11,178 nucleotides of DNA, taken from positions 1 to 11,178 of the forward strand of contig JAFANL010000064.1 of NCBI GenBank assembly GCA_019232735.1, read 5' to 3'. Origin of the DNA: Aquitalea sp. Its GTDB lineage: Bacteria; Pseudomonadota; Gammaproteobacteria; Burkholderiales; Chromobacteriaceae. The notes beneath the pieces were generated by a model. It saw only the letters and a list, made by a program, of their open reading frames with translations. It was not told the DNA's origin and did not search any database. A program made the position numbers and the translations under genes. Of this stretch, positions 1 through 7,058 are shown piece after piece (the first letter of the stretch is position 1; each line of letters opens with the position of its first letter).

Positions 1-1
1 C

Positions 2-508
2 GTGGGTTTCATGCAACCGTGGCGCTTCATCCGCATCACGGAGACGGCACTACGCCAGCAGCTGCATGCCGAGGTGGAAGTGGAACGGGTAGCCACCGCC
101 AAGGCACTGGGCCAACGTGAAGAAGAATTCATGAAGCTGAAGGTGGAGGGCATTCTCGACTGTGGCGAGGTGCTGGTAGCGGCGCTGATGGACGGGCGCG
201 AACGGCATGTATTTGGCCGCCGCACCCTGCCGGAAATGGATATCTGCTCCATTGCCTGCGCCATCCAGAACATGTGGCTGGCCGCCCGTGCTGAAGGCAT
301 CGGCCTGGGCTGGGTATCGCTGTTCGACCCGCAGCGGCTGGGCGCACTGCTGGGCCTGCCCGCCGAAGCCAAGGCAGTGGCCATCCTGTGCATCGGCCAT
401 GTCGAGGCCTTTTACGATAAACCCATGCTGGAACAGGAAAACTGGGCGCAGCGGCAGAATCTGGCCGAGCTGGTATTTGAAAATGGCTGGGGTCGTAGCC
501 AGTCCTGA
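2..508 (+). CDS. bluB: 5,6-dimethylbenzimidazole synthase BluB, 5'-truncated by window edge
   Basis: BluB is a flavin-destructase of the nitroreductase fold. It cleaves reduced FMN with O2 to give 5,6-dimethylbenzimidazole, the lower ligand of cobalamin. The visible 168 residues begin inside the protein at VGFMQPWRF, a BluB-type motif near the flavin site. GRRTLPEMD (fragment residues 72-80), GLGWVSLF (101-108) and the FYDKP plus LAELVFENGW tail follow, all as I remember from BluB rather than from generic nitroreductases. BluB is usually about 210-230 residues, so some 50 N-terminal residues lie left of the window. The ATG codons inside this stretch are internal, because the reading frame is open to the edge. 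The TGA stop is followed immediately by the stop of the convergent cyclase gene. No other cobalamin gene is visible, so a cob operon context cannot be judged. Confidence 0.9.
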   Translation: MGFMQPWRFIRITETALRQQLHAEVEVERVATAKALGQREEEFMKLKVEGILDCGEVLVAALMDGRERHVFGRRTLPEMDICSIACAIQNMWLAARAEGIGLGWVSLFDPQRLGALLGLPAEAKAVAILCIGHVEAFYDKPMLEQENWAQRQNLAELVFENGWGRSQS

Positions 509-511
509 TCA
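506..511. other. Abutting convergent stop codons forming TGATCA
   Basis: The bluB stop TGA (506-508) and the stop of the opposite-strand diguanylate cyclase gene (509-511, TCA on the plus strand) touch. Together they form the palindrome TGATCA. There is no intergenic base and no hairpin with a T-tract between the genes, so each transcript probably runs antisense into the other gene. Confidence 0.85.
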
Positions 512-1684
512 GTCAGACTGCGCGGCCTGCATCACCTGGTTGCGGCCGGCCCGCTTGGCCGCATACAGGGCCAGGTCGGCATGGCGGTATAGCTCGTGGA
601 AGGAAAGGCCAGGCTGCCATACGGACAGGCCCATGCTGACGCTGTAAGGAATACTGCCCCCCAGCGATGTAGCCGGCATCGCAGCCGCACCCTGCCGCAA
701 TCGCTCGGCCAGTGCCATCGCCTGCGCGGCATGGATTTGCGGCAACAGCAGTGCAAACTCCTCTCCCCCCATGCGACCGACCATATCCCCCGGCCGCAGG
801 CCCTGGCGCAGCAGGTTACAGAATGTCAGCAGGACCTGATCGCCTGCCTGATGGCCATGACGGTCGTTGATCTGCTTGAAATGGTCCAGATCCATCAACA
901 CCAGGCACAGGGGCAATGCACGCGCTTCGGCCTGTTGTATCAGCTGCATGCTGCGGGTTTCAAAACACTGCCGGGTCAACACCCCGGTCATGCCATCGCG
1001 CTCGGCACGGAAGGTCGCATCGCTCAGCAGGTGCTCCTGCACCATGGCCACGGCCAGCATGGACAGGCCGGGAACCAGGGCGGCCGTCAGGCTCATGGAG
1101 AAGACATTGGGCAGTGTGGTGGCAAACAGGTCTTGCAGATTGCCAAACCCGGCACCGTAGTAGAGGGAGCGCAGCAGATGCAGCAATGAGGTGGCCGCAC
1201 TGCAGGCCACACACAACCAGTAGACGGCTGCGCGCTGTTCCGCCGGACGATGGCAGGCCAGCAAGGCGGCGGTGGCGGCAAACACGATGGCAATGCCACC
1301 GGACGACACCACAATCCGAATCAGGATGGAGTCCTCTGCCAGCGTAAACCACAGCAGGGCAAGCACGGCGGACAGCACCATCAGTGACAGGGCACGCACA
1401 TGGGTTGGCCGTCCCAGAAAACGGGCACAGCCAATATAAAAGGCACTGGCCGCGACCAGCCCCAGACCATTACTGAGCACCACGCTGAACACCAGCGGCA
1501 GGGCGGTACGCAATGCCAGCGCCGGCAGATAGCCCAGCATGGCGACATTGGCCAGCAGCCAGCTGCGGGTTCCCGCCACCCCGGCTTTTTTCAGCGACCA
1601 CAGCTGTACCGTGTTACAGGCGCACAGCAATTCGGTCACCAGAAAAACCGGGAGCAAGATGGGAACAGTGTCAGCAGCAGCCAT
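509..1684 (-). CDS. Membrane-anchored GGDEF diguanylate cyclase
   Basis: This 391-residue protein is predicted to condense two GTP into cyclic di-GMP. Residues 1 to about 216 are very hydrophobic and hold roughly six or seven membrane segments (about 5-30, 42-60, 63-87, 97-117, 120-144, 152-171, 192-216). I do not recognise this sensor region as a named MASE or 7TM family. The GGDEF domain starts at DGMTG (230-234). It has DLDHFKQIND (265-274) with the metal/base contacts and GGEEF (306-310) at the active loop. RPGD (297-300) sits exactly five residues before GGEEF, so the product-inhibition I-site (RxxD) is intact. The enzyme should therefore be active and feedback-limited. The ATG start is preceded only by a weak purine-rich stretch (GGAAACGGACC). 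A good promoter lies about 70 bp upstream, overlapping a repeated motif. No EAL or HD-GYP domain is attached. Confidence 0.93.
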   Translation of the reverse strand: MAAADTVPILLPVFLVTELLCACNTVQLWSLKKAGVAGTRSWLLANVAMLGYLPALALRTALPLVFSVVLSNGLGLVAASAFYIGCARFLGRPTHVRALSLMVLSAVLALLWFTLAEDSILIRIVVSSGGIAIVFAATAALLACHRPAEQRAAVYWLCVACSAATSLLHLLRSLYYGAGFGNLQDLFATTLPNVFSMSLTAALVPGLSMLAVAMVQEHLLSDATFRAERDGMTGVLTRQCFETRSMQLIQQAEARALPLCLVLMDLDHFKQINDRHGHQAGDQVLLTFCNLLRQGLRPGDMVGRMGGEEFALLLPQIHAAQAMALAERLRQGAAAMPATSLGGSIPYSVSMGLSVWQPGLSFHELYRHADLALYAAKRAGRNQVMQAAQSD

Positions 1685-1750
1685 GGTCCGTTTCCGTACC
1701 GAAAAACAAGCTGCTCATGCTAGTCCTTGCCAGCCGGTGGGTACAAGAAA

Positions 1751-1781
1751 ATTATATTCATTTGGTATTTTTTTACATCAA
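1751..1781 (-). promoter_or_regulatory. Predicted sigma-70 promoter of the diguanylate cyclase gene
   Basis: On the minus strand a perfect TATAAT occupies 1756-1751. TTGATG (1781-1776, four of six consensus bases) stands 19 bp upstream as the best -35. Transcription would start near 1744, giving a leader of about 60 nt before the ATG at 1684. One copy of the TTTGGTATT motif (1761-1769) lies between the -35 and -10, and another (1785-1793) sits directly upstream of the -35. This is the layout expected for a repressor or activator site. The spacer is longer than ideal, which fits a regulated promoter. Confidence 0.6.
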
Positions 1782-1783
1782 AC

Positions 1784-1824
1784 CAATACCAAAAAGTCAT
1801 CATTTCTCCGACTTTTTGGTATTG
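1784..1824. repeat. 15-bp perfect inverted repeat with TTTGGTATT motifs
   Basis: The left arm is 1784-1798 (CAATACCAAAAAGTC) and the right arm is 1810-1824 (GACTTTTTGGTATTG). They are exact reverse complements separated by 11 nt. Neither strand has a T-tract after the stem, so it does not look like an intrinsic terminator of the efflux operon. Further copies of the core lie at 1761-1769 (TTTGGTATT) and, shorter, at 1896-1902 (ATACCAA). The four copies alternate in orientation. The position, just upstream of the cyclase promoter and 118 bp beyond the efflux operon, favours an operator. A 3' RNA hairpin of the efflux mRNA is the alternative. Confidence 0.75.
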
Positions 1825-1941
1825 CTTTGCCCGGCCAGAACGGCCCGGCATCCAGACTGCATGCTAAGGGCAAAACCGATACTCAGTCCACCTTGATACC
1901 AATTCCATGGGCGTTTGCCGCGGGATCAATAACGACCTCAC

Positions 1942-3387
1942 TCAGTCTGGATGACGGCTGGCTGCCGCCTCCTCCCAACCGCCACCCAGTGCCAGGAACA
2001 GATTGACCTGATCCTGGGCCAGCTGACTTTCGGCACTGGCTACGGCCTGCTCGTTGTTCACCAGGGTGCGATCGGCATCCAGGCTGGACAGATAAGGCGC
2101 ACGACCAGCCTGATACAGGCGGCGATTCTGTGCCGCGGCATCGCGGGCGCTGTCACGCGCCGTGCGCAGCAAGGCCAGTCGTTGCAGGTCCTTGCCATAC
2201 AGGCTGAGGCTGGTCTCCACCTCGCGCAGGGCATTGAGCACCACACCATCGAAGTGAGCCAGCGCCGCAGCATTGTCGGCCCGGGCGGCAGTCACCCGGG
2301 CGTGGCTGCCACTGTCGGGAATGGTCCAGCTGATCAAGGGCCCAAAGCCGAAGCGCTGGGTGGAACGCTTGCCCAGGTCCTCGACAAAGCCGGTAAAGCC
2401 GGCCGATGCGCCCAGGGTGATGCTCGGATACAGTTCTGCGGTGGCCACGCCTATCATGGCACTGGACTGGGCCAGCCGACGCTCGGCCTGTTTCACATCC
2501 GGCCGGCGGGCCAGCAAGGCACGGCCATCCCCCACCGGAATGGCCTGCGCCAGTTGCGGCTCCTGCGCGCAGGCCAGGGCCGCGGCCGGCAAGGCTTCGC
2601 CCGGTGCCTTGCCCAGCAACATGGCCAGACGGTAATGGGCAGCATCGCGCTGGGCCAGATAGGTCGGCAAACCCGCCTGTACCGCGTCCGCCTGGGACTG
2701 GGCACGCAGTACATCCGTGCTGGTCAGCCGACCGGCGCGTGCCAGGCGACGGGTCAACTCCAGCTGCTTCTGCTGCAAGGCGGATTGCTGCTGCAGTACC
2801 TGATAGCCATGGTTGGCCGAGCAGATCTGCAGATAACTGCGCACCGTTTCGGCAGTCACGGTGATGCGGGCCAGATCGCGGGCGGCCAGCACAGCCTCGG
2901 TATTGGCCTCGGCCGCTTCCTCGCCGCGCTTGAGCTTGCCGAACAGATCCAGCTGATAGGCCACCCGTATGCCCTCATCCCCCAGATTGGTGACCGGCAA
3001 GGGCTCGTCCAGCAGCATGCTCTGGCCGGAAACCCGCGCCCGCTCGGCCGAGGCTGAAATGGCCGCATGCGGGCCGGCTTCGGCGTTGACTTCGCTGGCT
3101 ACGGCCATGGCCTTCTGCAGATTGGCCGTTGCGGCGCGTAAATCGGTGTTGGCGCCCTGCGCCTCCGTCACCAGCTGGTTCAGCACCGGATCGTGGTAGA
3201 GCTGCCACCAGCGAGCCGCTACGGCTTGCGAGCTGGTCAGCTTGCCATCGGCATTGGCAAAACTGCCTTGCGCGGCGGGCCGCTGTAGCGCGGCACTGCC
3301 CGGCAGGCGGTAATCCGGCCCCACGGTGGTACAGCCAGCCAGCGCAGCCACCATCACCAGCAGGCTGGCAGGACAAAAGCGGCTCAC
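1942..3387 (-). CDS. NodT/OprM-type outer-membrane efflux lipoprotein
   Basis: This 481-residue protein is the outer-membrane channel of a tripartite efflux pump. It should form a trimeric beta-barrel with a long periplasmic alpha-helical tunnel. The N-terminus is a lipoprotein signal with lipobox LAGC (16-19), so Cys19 should be acylated. Thr at +2 fits outer-membrane sorting. TTVGPDYRLP follows directly, as usual in the NodT family. The rest is Ala/Gln/Leu-rich helical sequence in two halves, as expected for duplicated OEP (outer membrane efflux protein) domains, and the length fits the family. The start is GTG at 3387, supported by a strong AGGGAGG Shine-Dalgarno 6-7 nt upstream that lies inside the end of the fusion-protein gene. 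The GTGA overlap (3384-3387) implies coupled translation. It is the last gene of the operon. E. coli aaeXAB lacks a dedicated channel gene of this kind. Confidence 0.93.
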   Translation of the reverse strand: MSRFCPASLLVMVAALAGCTTVGPDYRLPGSAALQRPAAQGSFANADGKLTSSQAVAARWWQLYHDPVLNQLVTEAQGANTDLRAATANLQKAMAVASEVNAEAGPHAAISASAERARVSGQSMLLDEPLPVTNLGDEGIRVAYQLDLFGKLKRGEEAAEANTEAVLAARDLARITVTAETVRSYLQICSANHGYQVLQQQSALQQKQLELTRRLARAGRLTSTDVLRAQSQADAVQAGLPTYLAQRDAAHYRLAMLLGKAPGEALPAAALACAQEPQLAQAIPVGDGRALLARRPDVKQAERRLAQSSAMIGVATAELYPSITLGASAGFTGFVEDLGKRSTQRFGFGPLISWTIPDSGSHARVTAARADNAAALAHFDGVVLNALREVETSLSLYGKDLQRLALLRTARDSARDAAAQNRRLYQAGRAPYLSSLDADRTLVNNEQAVASAESQLAQDQVNLFLALGGGWEEAAASRHPD

Positions 3388-4268
3388 TGCTGACCTCCCT
3401 TGCCGGCCACGATGGCCACGGTGGCGGTACGGCCGGCAATCATGCGGAAGTCGGCCGGAACCTCATCCAGTGTGATGCGCACCGGAATGCGCTGCGCCAG
3501 CCGCACCCAGTTGAAAGTGGGATTCACATTGGGCAGCAGGCTGGCACCATTGCTGCGGTCGCGGTCTTCGATACCGGCGGCAATACTTTGCACATGACCG
3601 CGCAGCTTGTGCGCCTGCCCCATGATCTGGATATCCACCGGCTGGTTCACTTGCACCCGGTCCAGCTTGGTTTCCTCAAAATAGCCATCCACGTGGAAGG
3701 AATGCGCATCCACCATCGACAGCACCGGCTTGCCGGTGCTGACATAGTCACCCACCCGTGGCATGCGGTCGTTCAGATAGCCATCCACCGGGCTGCTGAC
3801 CACGGTACGCTGCAGATTGAGCCGGGCCACCTCCACGGCGGTGCTGGCGGCGGCAACATTGGCCTCGTCCTGCTGCACGCGGGCATCGCTCTGCTCGATG
3901 TTTTCCTTGGCCACCAGATCGGACAGGCCACGGTTACGCGCGGCTTCACGTCGCACCTGGGCCAGACCGGCATTCTGCAAGGCCAGCGCCGCTTCGGACT
4001 GCTTCAATGCCAGCGCATAACGGGCGCGGTCGATGACGAACAACACCTGGCCACGCTTGACCAGCTGGTTGTCGCTGACTTTCACCTCGGTGATCAGCCC
4101 GGACACATCCGGTGAAATCTGCACCACATCGGCACGGATGTGACCATCGCGCGTCCATGGCGCATTGGTGTAGTAATCCCACAGGTAGCGCCCCACCAGC
4201 ACGGCAGCCACCACAACGATCAGGGTCAGGGCCACCGGCCCGCTTTTCTGTACCAGCTTTTTCATCAT
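3384..4268 (-). CDS. AaeA-like HlyD-family periplasmic adaptor (membrane fusion protein)
   Basis: This is the adaptor that links the FUSC inner-membrane transporter to the outer-membrane channel. With the chosen start it has 294 residues, close to E. coli AaeA (about 310). It has one N-terminal membrane anchor (about 12-30), then YYTNAPWTRDG and ADVVQISPDVSG, the characteristic opening of the AaeA/EmrA-like group. A barrel-sandwich half-motif (SDNQLVKRGQVLFVID) follows, then an Ala/Gln/Glu-rich coiled-coil hairpin, the second half-motif (VVSSPVDGYLN), and a beta-barrel with GYFEETKL and NWVRLAQRIPVRI. I chose ATG at 4268 because it shares its A with the TGA of the upstream DUF1656 gene (TGATG) and gives the usual MMKK start. 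ATGs at 4274 and 4265 are also possible. The frame is open to 4346, but that extra stretch would overlap the DUF1656 gene and does not resemble the family. Confidence 0.92.
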   Translation of the reverse strand: MMKKLVQKSGPVALTLIVVVAAVLVGRYLWDYYTNAPWTRDGHIRADVVQISPDVSGLITEVKVSDNQLVKRGQVLFVIDRARYALALKQSEAALALQNAGLAQVRREAARNRGLSDLVAKENIEQSDARVQQDEANVAAASTAVEVARLNLQRTVVSSPVDGYLNDRMPRVGDYVSTGKPVLSMVDAHSFHVDGYFEETKLDRVQVNQPVDIQIMGQAHKLRGHVQSIAAGIEDRDRSNGASLLPNVNPTFNWVRLAQRIPVRITLDEVPADFRMIAGRTATVAIVAGKGGQQ

Positions 4269-4471
4269 CACCATCCGCGAGTCAGCACGACGAAGCCGCC
4301 GAGCACGATCACATACAAGGCAAAGTTCATCAGTGAACGGTGCCATACCAGTTTGTAGAAGCCCAGCTGCCCCAGGAGGATGCGCAATGCGGCGGTGACG
4401 CCGAAAGCCAGCACCATCAGGATCAGCAGGCTGGGGAAATACACCCCGTAGATTTCGATTTCACCGATCAC
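4268..4471 (-). CDS. AaeX-like DUF1656 small membrane protein
   Basis: This small protein has 67 residues, the same length I recall for E. coli AaeX. It has two hydrophobic segments (about 9-33 and 47-63) joined by a short loop containing FYKLVWHRSLMNFALY. The W-H near the middle and the following N-A-L-Y match the DUF1656 family. The family is found almost only between FUSC and HlyD genes, and its exact role in the pump is unknown. The start is GTG at 4471, overlapping the TGA of the transporter gene as GTGA. A GGAGG lies about 9 nt upstream. The stop overlaps the adaptor start. Its position between the transporter and adaptor genes strengthens the assignment. Confidence 0.9.
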   Translation of the reverse strand: MIGEIEIYGVYFPSLLILMVLAFGVTAALRILLGQLGFYKLVWHRSLMNFALYVIVLGGFVVLTRGW

Positions 4472-6540
4472 GGCGACACGCCTCCAGCAGGCAAGGGTAA
4501 ATCAGCCGCCGTCATGGCATAGCCAGCAGCGGCCGGAAACAGGGTAATGCGCAGTTCGACCAGGGCATTGAGCACGGTCAGCACGTGGTGGTCGTTGCGC
4601 CGCGGTTCGGCCAGCACCTGCGCCAGCGCGGTATCGATCTGCGCCAGCAGGCCGGCTGCGGTCTGTGGCTGCAAACGCAAGGCCAGGGCCTGGTGGTAAT
4701 GCGCGGCCACCCCATCCAGCACGTGCTGCACCCGTACGCCGGCAGGACCGGGCAAGGCGTTTTCGTCGCGCTGCAAATGCAACACGCTAAAACCGGTGCG
4801 CAACTCGCTGAACACCAGCGGCAGTTGATCGTGGCCATTGGCCGCCAGCCGGGGAATCAGCTGCCCCAGCCGGTCCAGCATGCGCGCGGTCAGCTGCGGA
4901 TAGTCTTCCAGCCGGCGACCGGAGGCCGTTTCCGCCAGATCATGCCAGCTGGCACGCCGCAGGCGGCGGATGGCCAATTCGATGCCAAAGGGCCGTACCA
5001 GCAGACTGAACAAGAGCGCGAACGATACCCCCACCACGGTGGCAACATTCCCGTTGAAGAAGGCGGTGAAGTCGGTGTCATAAGCCCCTTGCAGGCTGAG
5101 GAAGGTGGCGGTGTTCACGGTCAGCATCATGGCAATCATGGTGAACTGCGGCCGGGTAAACAGCGTGCCCACCAGCAAAAACGGCAGCGCCAGCATGGCC
5201 ACCAGCATTTCAAAGGTATAGGCCGCCGGGATCACCATGAACAGCAATACCGTGGTCAGCACGATGCTGACCAGTGCCCAGATCAGGAAGGTACGCATCA
5301 TCGGTGCCGGCTCGTCCAGCGCAGCAAAAAAGCAGGAGGCAATGGCCACCATGATCACGGCGCCGGAACCATCAGTCCAACCCAGCTGTATCCACAATTG
5401 CGAAGCCAGGAAAATGGCGGCCGATGCCTGCAGCGAGGAAAAGGCCATCATGCCGTAATCGTAATGACGCGCCGTGCCGCCCACCGGCCAGTGACGGTAG
5501 GCCGGCTTCCAGCTGAAGGTGGGATGTTCCTCGACAATCAGTTGCTGCAATAAGCGGCAGTCCAGCCACAGATTGATCAAGGACTGCAGCCGTGCCAGGC
5601 CATGGGCGATCAGCAGCGCCTGCCAGCCATCCCCACTGGCGATCTCCTGCTTCAGCGCCGCCAACTGGCGTTGCAACTGCGGTGCTTGCCGACGCATGGC
5701 GCTACTGTCGTCTCCGGACATCCACTGGGCCACCTGTTGCATCAGCGCGGTCAGCTCTGCCGGAATGCCATCCTTGTATTGCAGCAAGGCCTGCCGGGTC
5801 TCGCTCAGCGATGACAAGATCGGCAGCAGCATGCTCATGCGCCCGCGCAGCTCGCGGGCATTTTTGACCATGGCAAAGCTGGTGGTGTCGTAGGACAGAT
5901 GAGAGATGAACTGGTCCAGCGCCAGAATGTCCGCTGCCAGCTTGTGGCGGCTGGCATGCCCACCCGCCTGGCTGCGCGTACCCACCGACAGCAATTCACA
6001 GGCCCAGTCCCGCGCATCACCCAGCCAGCTGTTCAGCCTGGCACTGAAAATGGGGGCCACCTTGCCGGGAAACAGCAGCGCCGACACCACGCTGGCACAC
6101 AGGATGCCCAGCAGGATTTCCTCGCTGCGCGCCAGCGCCAGATCAAAGATGTTTTCCGGGCTGTTGAGTGCCGGCAAGGCAATCATCGGCAAGGTATAGG
6201 CCGACAACATGAACAGATAGCTGCGTGGCGTGCGATCCAGCAAGGACACGCTCAGCAGGGAGCCCGTCCACAAGGCCACCACCAGGCTGAGCAAGGTGGG
6301 CGCATTGACAAACAGCGGTGTCAGGATGACGGCGGCCGAGGCCCCCAGCAGCGTACCGCCAATACGGTATACCGCCTTGGAGCGGGTGGCCCCGGTCAGT
6401 GGATGCGACACCACGTAGACCGTGGCCATCGCCCAGTAGGGCCGTGGCAGTTCCAGTGCCATGGCCAGGTAGAGCGCCAGCATGGCAGCCAGGAAGGCCT
6501 TGGCCGAAAACAGCCAGTCGCGCCAGGAGGGAAGCGTCAT
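4468..6540 (-). CDS. AaeB-like FUSC-family inner-membrane efflux transporter
   Basis: This 690-residue inner-membrane protein belongs to the fusaric acid resistance family, which includes E. coli AaeB (p-hydroxybenzoate efflux). It has the usual two-fold layout. The first membrane block (about 12-160) contains LPRPYWAMATVYVVSHPLTGATRSKAV in pieces typical of FUSC. A long soluble helical segment (about 160-360) comes next, then a second membrane block (about 362-518) ending LLVRPFGIELAIRR, and a cytoplasmic C-terminal domain. Start ATG 6540 has AGGAG about 6 nt upstream and overlaps the marR stop as ATGA. The likely cargo is aromatic carboxylic acids or fusaric-acid-like compounds. That is inferred from the family, since nothing in the sequence identifies the substrate. 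Confidence 0.93.
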   Translation of the reverse strand: MTLPSWRDWLFSAKAFLAAMLALYLAMALELPRPYWAMATVYVVSHPLTGATRSKAVYRIGGTLLGASAAVILTPLFVNAPTLLSLVVALWTGSLLSVSLLDRTPRSYLFMLSAYTLPMIALPALNSPENIFDLALARSEEILLGILCASVVSALLFPGKVAPIFSARLNSWLGDARDWACELLSVGTRSQAGGHASRHKLAADILALDQFISHLSYDTTSFAMVKNARELRGRMSMLLPILSSLSETRQALLQYKDGIPAELTALMQQVAQWMSGDDSSAMRRQAPQLQRQLAALKQEIASGDGWQALLIAHGLARLQSLINLWLDCRLLQQLIVEEHPTFSWKPAYRHWPVGGTARHYDYGMMAFSSLQASAAIFLASQLWIQLGWTDGSGAVIMVAIASCFFAALDEPAPMMRTFLIWALVSIVLTTVLLFMVIPAAYTFEMLVAMLALPFLLVGTLFTRPQFTMIAMMLTVNTATFLSLQGAYDTDFTAFFNGNVATVVGVSFALLFSLLVRPFGIELAIRRLRRASWHDLAETASGRRLEDYPQLTARMLDRLGQLIPRLAANGHDQLPLVFSELRTGFSVLHLQRDENALPGPAGVRVQHVLDGVAAHYHQALALRLQPQTAAGLLAQIDTALAQVLAEPRRNDHHVLTVLNALVELRITLFPAAAGYAMTAADLPLPAGGVSP

Positions 6541-7034
6541 GCCCGCTCCTGACGGGACATGGCCAGCAGTTCACCGGCCAGCTCGGGACGGCGGTAAGCC
6601 TCCTCCACCGCGGCAAACACCCGCAGGGTAGCCTGCAGATCTGCCTCGCTGACCTGGCGAAACACCAGCGCGCGCAGGTTGACCAGCTCGGTCTCGATCT
6701 TGCTGGTCAGCACCCGGCCCTCATCGGTAAACCACAGGGTATTGGAGCGGCGATCCACCTTGTCTTTTTCACGTCGCACCAGTCCGTCGGCAGCCAACTG
6801 GTCGATCACCCGCACCAGCGACGGCCCCTCGATGCCGATTTCCTCAGCCAGCGCGACCTGATTGATGCCCTCGCCCAGGCGACCGATAAAGATCAAGGCC
6901 GTGGCACAGGGGGCGGTCAGGCCATGGCCGAACACCACATCCTGCGAGATATGCCGCCATTTGCGCCCTGCCTGCATGATGGCGCTGGTAATGCCAAGGC
7001 GCAGTAAATCCACACTGTCCATAATGGTTTGCAT
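6537..7034 (-). CDS. MarR-family transcriptional repressor of the efflux operon
   Basis: This is a winged-helix regulator, 165 residues from the ATG at 7034. The helix-turn-helix spans about residues 58-86 (INQVALAEEIGIEGPSLVRV and on). The wing carries KVDRRSNTLWFTDEG (about 92-106), the D-x-R-S...L-T-x-x-G pattern of the MarR family. Helices on both ends would make the dimer interface. The reading frame extends to a TTG at 7058, but that codon lies inside the predicted -10 element, so it cannot be transcribed from this promoter. ATG 7034 or ATG 7022 are the realistic starts, and neither has a clear Shine-Dalgarno. Its stop overlaps the transporter start (ATGA), making it the first gene of a five-gene operon. 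The palindrome over its promoter implies autorepression relieved by a ligand, probably an aromatic acid. Confidence 0.92.
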   Translation of the reverse strand: MQTIMDSVDLLRLGITSAIMQAGRKWRHISQDVVFGHGLTAPCATALIFIGRLGEGINQVALAEEIGIEGPSLVRVIDQLAADGLVRREKDKVDRRSNTLWFTDEGRVLTSKIETELVNLRALVFRQVSEADLQATLRVFAAVEEAYRRPELAGELLAMSRQERA

Positions 7035-7043
7035 GTAAATGAT

Positions 7044-7058
7044 TTGATTGCTAATCAA
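7044..7058. promoter_or_regulatory. MarR-type palindromic operator
   Basis: The sequence TTGATTAGCAATCAA (minus strand) has perfect 6-bp arms, TTGATT/AATCAA, around a 3-bp centre. Size and AT-rich arms match MarR-family operators, and it contains TTAGCAA, which recalls the SlyA site. It shares the first base with the end of the -10 element and covers the predicted transcription start, so a bound dimer would block RNA polymerase. It is the obvious target of the MarR protein encoded immediately downstream. Confidence 0.8.

Noticed and set aside
1784..1824. 15-bp inverted repeat as an intrinsic terminator of the efflux operon
   Set aside because: There is no T-tract after the stem on the minus strand (GTTTGATGTAAAA follows), and the motif recurs outside the hairpin, which fits a DNA-binding site better.
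1400..2006. Overlapping plus-strand open frames of 107-155 residues across the cyclase start and the 1685-1941 gap
   Set aside because: They lie opposite the cyclase gene or cross the AT-rich promoter region, have no Shine-Dalgarno, show no domain-like composition and change character at the gene boundary. They look like shadows of GC-rich coding sequence.
1951..3057. Long plus-strand frame (368 residues) opposite the outer-membrane channel gene
   Set aside because: It is rich in Gln, Gly and His as expected from the antisense of a high-GC gene. The opposite strand encodes a clear NodT-family lipoprotein with signal peptide and coupled start.
4585..6552. Plus-strand frames of 217-322 residues opposite the FUSC transporter
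   Set aside because: Gln/His/Arg-rich antisense shadows with no initiation signals. The real gene is on the minus strand.
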